The notes beneath the pieces are model-generated. The model had not been told where the DNA came from, made no database searches, and worked only from the letters and a program-made list of their open reading frames with translations. The position numbers and the translations under genes were made by a program. Positions 5,708 through 7,957 of a stretch of 7,957 nt of DNA are shown piece by piece (the first letter of the stretch is position 1; the number at the start of each line of letters is the position of its first letter). Source of the stretch: CAZWEZ01 sp964632795 (GTDB lineage Bacteria > Pseudomonadota > Alphaproteobacteria > Rhodospirillales > 2-02-FULL-58-16); assembly GCA_964632795.1 (NCBI GenBank), contig CAZWEZ010000132.1:1-7957 (forward strand), written 5' to 3'.

Positions 5708-6523
5708 CTAATCGAAATAACGCACGCGGTTGGACGGCGGCAGGACGCTGTTGAGAAGCATCTCGAGCCGGCGTGGATTCTCCTGGCGGCCGATGGAGGC
5801 GGCACCCATCAGGTAGATGTTGTTGATCAACGTCTCCTCGGACGAGTTGCGCTCCAGCTTGGCGGCCAGGGGCATGAACACCATGTTGGCGAGCACCGCC
5901 CCGTAGAAGGTGGTCAGCAGCGCCACCGCCATCGCCGGGCCGATGGTCGACGGGTCGTCGAGGTTGGAGAGCATCTGGACGAGGCCGATCAGGGTCCCGA
6001 TCAGGCCCATCGCCGGGGCGAACTCGGCCGCCTTGCGCAACACGCCCGTGCTCTTGACGTGGCGCTGGACGGTGGCCGAGATGTCGCGGCGCAGGATGGC
6101 CTCCACCTCCTCGCCCGGGGTGCCGTCGACGACCATCCCCACCCCCTTGTGGAGGAACGGTTCCTCGTCCAGGGAGTCGTGGATGTTCTGCAGCGACAGG
6201 ACCCCCTGGCGGCGGGCCATCTCGGCGATCCGCAGGACCTGGATGGCGGCATCCGAGGGATCGCGGGTGCCGTGGAAGATGGTCTTCATGACGACGCGGC
6301 CGGTGTGGGCCATCTCCGACAGCGAGAAACACATGGTGGTGACCGAAAGGGTGCCGCCCAGCACGATCAGCACCGCGGGCGGGTTGATGAACGATTCCGG
6401 GGTGCCGCCCATCACGATCGCCGCCGTGATCAGCCCGAAACCGCCGATCAGACCGATGATCGTCGCCATGTCCATCGCCGACCTGGCGGTCTCGACCTGA
6501 ATATCAGCGCCGTTTTCCGCCAT
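5708..6523 (-). CDS. motA: Flagellar motor stator protein MotA (PomA-like)
   Basis: A stator subunit that forms the ion channel with MotB in the inner membrane and pushes on FliG. The 271 aa include a 17-residue polar leader, then DMATIIGLIGGFGLITAAIVMGG (segment 1) and PPAVLIVLGGTLSVTTMCF (segment 2). A large cytosolic loop follows (about 75-160). Segments 3 and 4 are AAEFAPAMGLIGTLIGLVQML and GPAMAVALLTTFYGAVLANMVFMPLAAKL, each with the conserved proline-containing entry. The wording of segments 1, 3 and 4 resembles Vibrio PomA more than E. coli MotA. Sequence alone does not decide between Na+ and H+ use, and no motB is in the window. It starts 10 bp after fliN, with GAGG overlapping the fliN stop, so the two are probably translationally coupled. 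Confidence 0.93.
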   Translation of the reverse strand: MAENGADIQVETARSAMDMATIIGLIGGFGLITAAIVMGGTPESFINPPAVLIVLGGTLSVTTMCFSLSEMAHTGRVVMKTIFHGTRDPSDAAIQVLRIAEMARRQGVLSLQNIHDSLDEEPFLHKGVGMVVDGTPGEEVEAILRRDISATVQRHVKSTGVLRKAAEFAPAMGLIGTLIGLVQMLSNLDDPSTIGPAMAVALLTTFYGAVLANMVFMPLAAKLERNSSEETLINNIYLMGAASIGRQENPRRLEMLLNSVLPPSNRVRYFD

Positions 6524-6531
6524 CGGCTGGA

Positions 6532-6536
6532 CCTCA
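6532..6536 (-). promoter_or_regulatory. Ribosome binding site of motA overlapping fliN stop
   Basis: The minus strand reads TGAGG; TGA ends fliN and GAGG serves as Shine-Dalgarno sequence 8 nt before the motA ATG at 6523. Confidence 0.6.
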
Positions 6537-6950
6537 ACCCTGTTCGGTCTTGATGATTTCGGTCATCGTCACCCCGAGGCGATCCTCGACCACCACCACC
6601 TCGCCGCGGGCGACCAGGCGGTCGTTGACGTAGATGTCGATCGCCTCGCCGACCTTGCGGTCGAGCTCGACCACCGCCCCGCGGCCCAGCTTGAGAAGCT
6701 GGTTGACCTGCATCGACGACTTGCCGAGGACGGCGGAGACCTGGACCGGGATGTCGTAGACCGCCTCCAGGTCCTGGGCCGGAGAGCGGGGCAGATCCAC
6801 GGCCGCGGCGATCTGGCTGCCGGTCGGCGGTTCGGCGTCGGGTTGTTCCTCGGCTGGGGGGGGGTCATCGTCGATATCCGGCAGTTCTAGGTTCTTTGCC
6901 CCGGAATCGGCATCGTCGGCGGCATCGTCGAAAACGTCTTCTTCAGCCAT
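6534..6950 (-). CDS. fliN: Flagellar motor switch protein FliN
   Basis: FliN forms the lower C-ring of the motor with FliM, binds FliH for export and takes part in rotation switching. The 138-aa protein has an acidic, Pro-rich N-terminal half (1-58: DDAADDADSG, DIDDDPPPAEEQPDAEPP) and a SpoA/surface-presentation domain at about 60-136. The hallmark features are VYDIPVQVSAVLGKSSMQVNQLLKLGRGAVVELDRKVGE, then DIYVNDRLVARGEVVVVEDRLGVTMTEI. The start is fixed by a perfect AGGAGG (6956-6961) five bases upstream. It overlaps the end of fliH by 8 bp. A run of nine C (coding strand, 6856-6864) encodes the DPPP stretch and is a possible slippage site. Confidence 0.95.
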   Translation of the reverse strand: MAEEDVFDDAADDADSGAKNLELPDIDDDPPPAEEQPDAEPPTGSQIAAAVDLPRSPAQDLEAVYDIPVQVSAVLGKSSMQVNQLLKLGRGAVVELDRKVGEAIDIYVNDRLVARGEVVVVEDRLGVTMTEIIKTEQG

Positions 6951-7716
6951 CGTCGCCTCCTGTGGTTACGGGCTGATCCTGGGGATCGTCCGGACCGTCC
7001 TGTTTCGCCTCGCCCGCTCCGTCCGCCTCGCCGTCGTCGTCCCGAGGCGGGGGCGGTTCGGCGCCCTCGGCGCCGACGCCGAGATTGCGCCTGACGATGT
7101 CGTCGATGTCCCGCCAGATCTCGGCCACGTTCCTCTCGGCGCCGCCGTCGTCCCACTCGATCCGGCAGTCGCCGAACGCCAGTTCTGCGTCGAGGGCCAG
7201 CTCGACCTTGCCTTCATAGTCGCTTTTGGCGATCACGGCATCGATCCGTTCAGCCAGGGGGCGATGCAGCTTCTCATCGACGGCGATCACCAGCCGGGGC
7301 TGCTTGACGACCCTCTCCATGACCGATGCGACCATGCCTTCGACCTCGCCCAGGGCGTTGAGGCGGGCCAGTTCGGGGAACGCCTTGCCGGCGATCGAAA
7401 CCGCGACCGCGACGGCGTTCCGGGACATCGCGTCGTTGGCCTTCTCCTGGATCGAGAAGACCTGGTTCATGATGTCCGCCAATTTGGCCAGCGACTCCAT
7501 GACCTGGTGTTCGACGGCGTCGGCGGACTCGCCGATGCCCTCCTTCTTGCCGGCGGCGAAGCCCTCCTGGCGCGCCTCGGCGAGGTCCTCTTCGCTGAAG
7601 GTGGGGGCGGCCTCCTCGACCTCCTCCTCCTCGACGGCGACGATCTCCTCTTCGACCTCCTTGGGGGGGGCGTCGGTTTCATCGAAGTCGCTATCGAAGA
7701 GGAACTTTTTTTCCAA
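6943..7716 (-). CDS. fliH: FliH/FlbE-like flagellar export ATPase regulator
   Basis: FliH binds and restrains the export ATPase FliI and tethers it to FliN at the C-ring; the Caulobacter counterpart in the same neighbourhood is called FlbE. The 257-aa protein has an N-terminal hydrophobic/acidic leader (MEKKFLFDSDFDET), a Glu-rich stretch (about 21-36) and a GxxxG-type helix motif GFAAGKKEGIG at 52-62. A long helix follows (about 63-105). The C-terminal FliH domain (about 115-216) has RLVIAVDEKLHRPLAERI and ELAFGDCRIEWDDGGAERN. The acidic Pro/Gly tail (217-257) is a loosely conserved extension. The start is assigned to TTG at 7716: no ATG is available before the in-frame stop 30 bp upstream, and the peptide start looks right. 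Only a weak GGGA precedes it. The end of repeat copy C lies 17 bp upstream, so its native leader is displaced. The A7 and C8 runs at 7706-7712 and 7663-7670 are noted. Confidence 0.88.
   Translation of the reverse strand: MEKKFLFDSDFDETDAPPKEVEEEIVAVEEEEVEEAAPTFSEEDLAEARQEGFAAGKKEGIGESADAVEHQVMESLAKLADIMNQVFSIQEKANDAMSRNAVAVAVSIAGKAFPELARLNALGEVEGMVASVMERVVKQPRLVIAVDEKLHRPLAERIDAVIAKSDYEGKVELALDAELAFGDCRIEWDDGGAERNVAEIWRDIDDIVRRNLGVGAEGAEPPPPRDDDGEADGAGEAKQDGPDDPQDQPVTTGGDDG
6956..6961 (-). promoter_or_regulatory. Ribosome binding site of fliN
   Basis: AGGAGG on the minus strand, five bases before the fliN ATG at 6950 and inside the fliH coding region. It is the strongest Shine-Dalgarno sequence I found in the window. 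Confidence 0.8.
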
Positions 7717-7735
7717 TGTCCGATCCCGGTCACTA
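7714..7735 (-). repeat. Half terminal-repeat-like sequence between copy C and fliH
   Basis: Reading outward from copy C on the minus strand gives TA-GTG, ACCGGGATCGGA (7730-7719), then CATTGG, with the TTG start of fliH inside the CAT box. The layout (TA-GTG-12 bases-CAT) copies the element ends. The 12 bases match those on the flhA side at only about 6 positions, so this could be a decayed end or chance. Confidence 0.3.
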
Positions 7736-7768
7736 GTGGATAGAATCTAACATATGGTACCCATACGA
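7734..7768 (+). repeat. Terminal inverted repeat of copy C
   Basis: TAGTG-GATAGAATCTAA-CATATGGTACCCATACGA, with the same spacing as in copies A and B. The inner 18 bases are identical (as reverse complement) to copy A 76-93; the 12 variable bases are private to this copy, except for the near match beside flhA. Confidence 0.8.
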
Positions 7769-7863
7769 CGGCTTCCCGAGTTCACCCGGAAAGGCGCTCG
7801 TTGCGCCGTGATGCCGGAGCATCACAAGCGTCGGGCAACGCATCCGGTGAGCTCGGGAAGCCG
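7769..7863. repeat. Hairpin unit 2 of copy C
   Basis: Arms at 7769-7788 and 7844-7863 pair over 20 positions with one mismatch and one G-T pair (CGGCTTCCCGAG.../...CTCGGGAAGCCG). Inner stems are GTTGC/GCAAC and a perfect GTGATGC-CGGA-GCATCAC tetraloop hairpin. This is the best-formed apex in the family. Confidence 0.83.
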
Positions 7864-7957
7864 CCCCCTGGGGGCTCCGGGGGACACCCCCGCTCCCCCG
7901 AGGGGTCCCATTCCCCGGCTTCTCGGGGCGTCGAACCCCCTTGACGATGCTTCGGCA

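Larger units (their letters stand above)
7734..7957. repeat. Repeat element copy C (partial, runs off window), inverted relative to copy B
   Basis: From left to right: TA-GTG, 12 variable bases (7739-7750), CATATG box and inner terminal repeat (7751-7768), hairpin unit 2 (7769-7863), G/C-run centre (about 7861-7903), and the beginning of hairpin unit 1 (about 7904-7957), which stops near its GATG apex. It is the reverse-complement arrangement of copy B. The centre matches B at 39 of 40 positions, while the arms are diverged. It lies 17 bp upstream of fliH. I see no credible protein-coding gene in it. Confidence 0.83.

Noticed and set aside
1..7957. CRISPR array or other short regularly spaced direct repeats.
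   Set aside because: The only repeats found are the large inverted-repeat elements; there are no regular repeat-spacer units.

Overview
The window is a high-GC stretch carrying seven flagellar genes, all on the minus strand and transcribed from right to left: fliH/flbE, fliN, motA, flbD, flhA, flhF, flhG. The pairing of a Caulobacter-type FlbD (sigma54 activator with a degenerate receiver) with FliN and a FliH/FlbE-like protein, followed by flhA-flhF-flhG, points to an alphaproteobacterium with polar flagella. The order most resembles Rhodospirillales (Rhodospirillum/Magnetospirillum/Azospirillum-like). That placement rests on protein resemblance and gene order, not on a search.

Layout, right to left. 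7734-7957 is the start of a repeat element (copy C). 7716-4328 is one tight block, fliH-fliN-motA-flbD, with overlaps or gaps of 24 bp or less. 4030-4331 is a complete, apparently non-coding 302-bp repeat element (copy B). 4013-108 is a second tight block, flhA-flhF-flhG. 1-110 is the end of a third repeat element (copy A). There is essentially no other intergenic DNA: each long gap in the window is filled by a member of this repeat family.

How the genes work together. FliH regulates the export ATPase and FlhA is the membrane channel and substrate-docking protein of the flagellar type III export gate. FliN forms the C-ring switch and MotA is a stator subunit. FlbD activates sigma54-dependent late flagellar genes. 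FlhF (SRP-type GTPase) and FlhG (MinD/ParA-type ATPase) set flagellar position and number.

The most unusual content is the repeat family. The complete copy has a 36-bp perfect terminal inverted repeat, two large hairpins that are inverted versions of one another, and a G/C-run centre. All four visible ends share the layout TA-GTG-12 variable bases-CATATG. The 12 bases differ between copies, yet are perfectly complementary between the two ends of copy B. Two ends sit exactly on the TAG stop codon of the upstream gene. The other two lie 16-17 bp before the start codon of the downstream gene, next to a half-copy of the same terminal pattern. I cannot name this family. It behaves like a MITE-type (non-autonomous, TA-targeting) element that may have become the punctuation of the flagellar transcripts.
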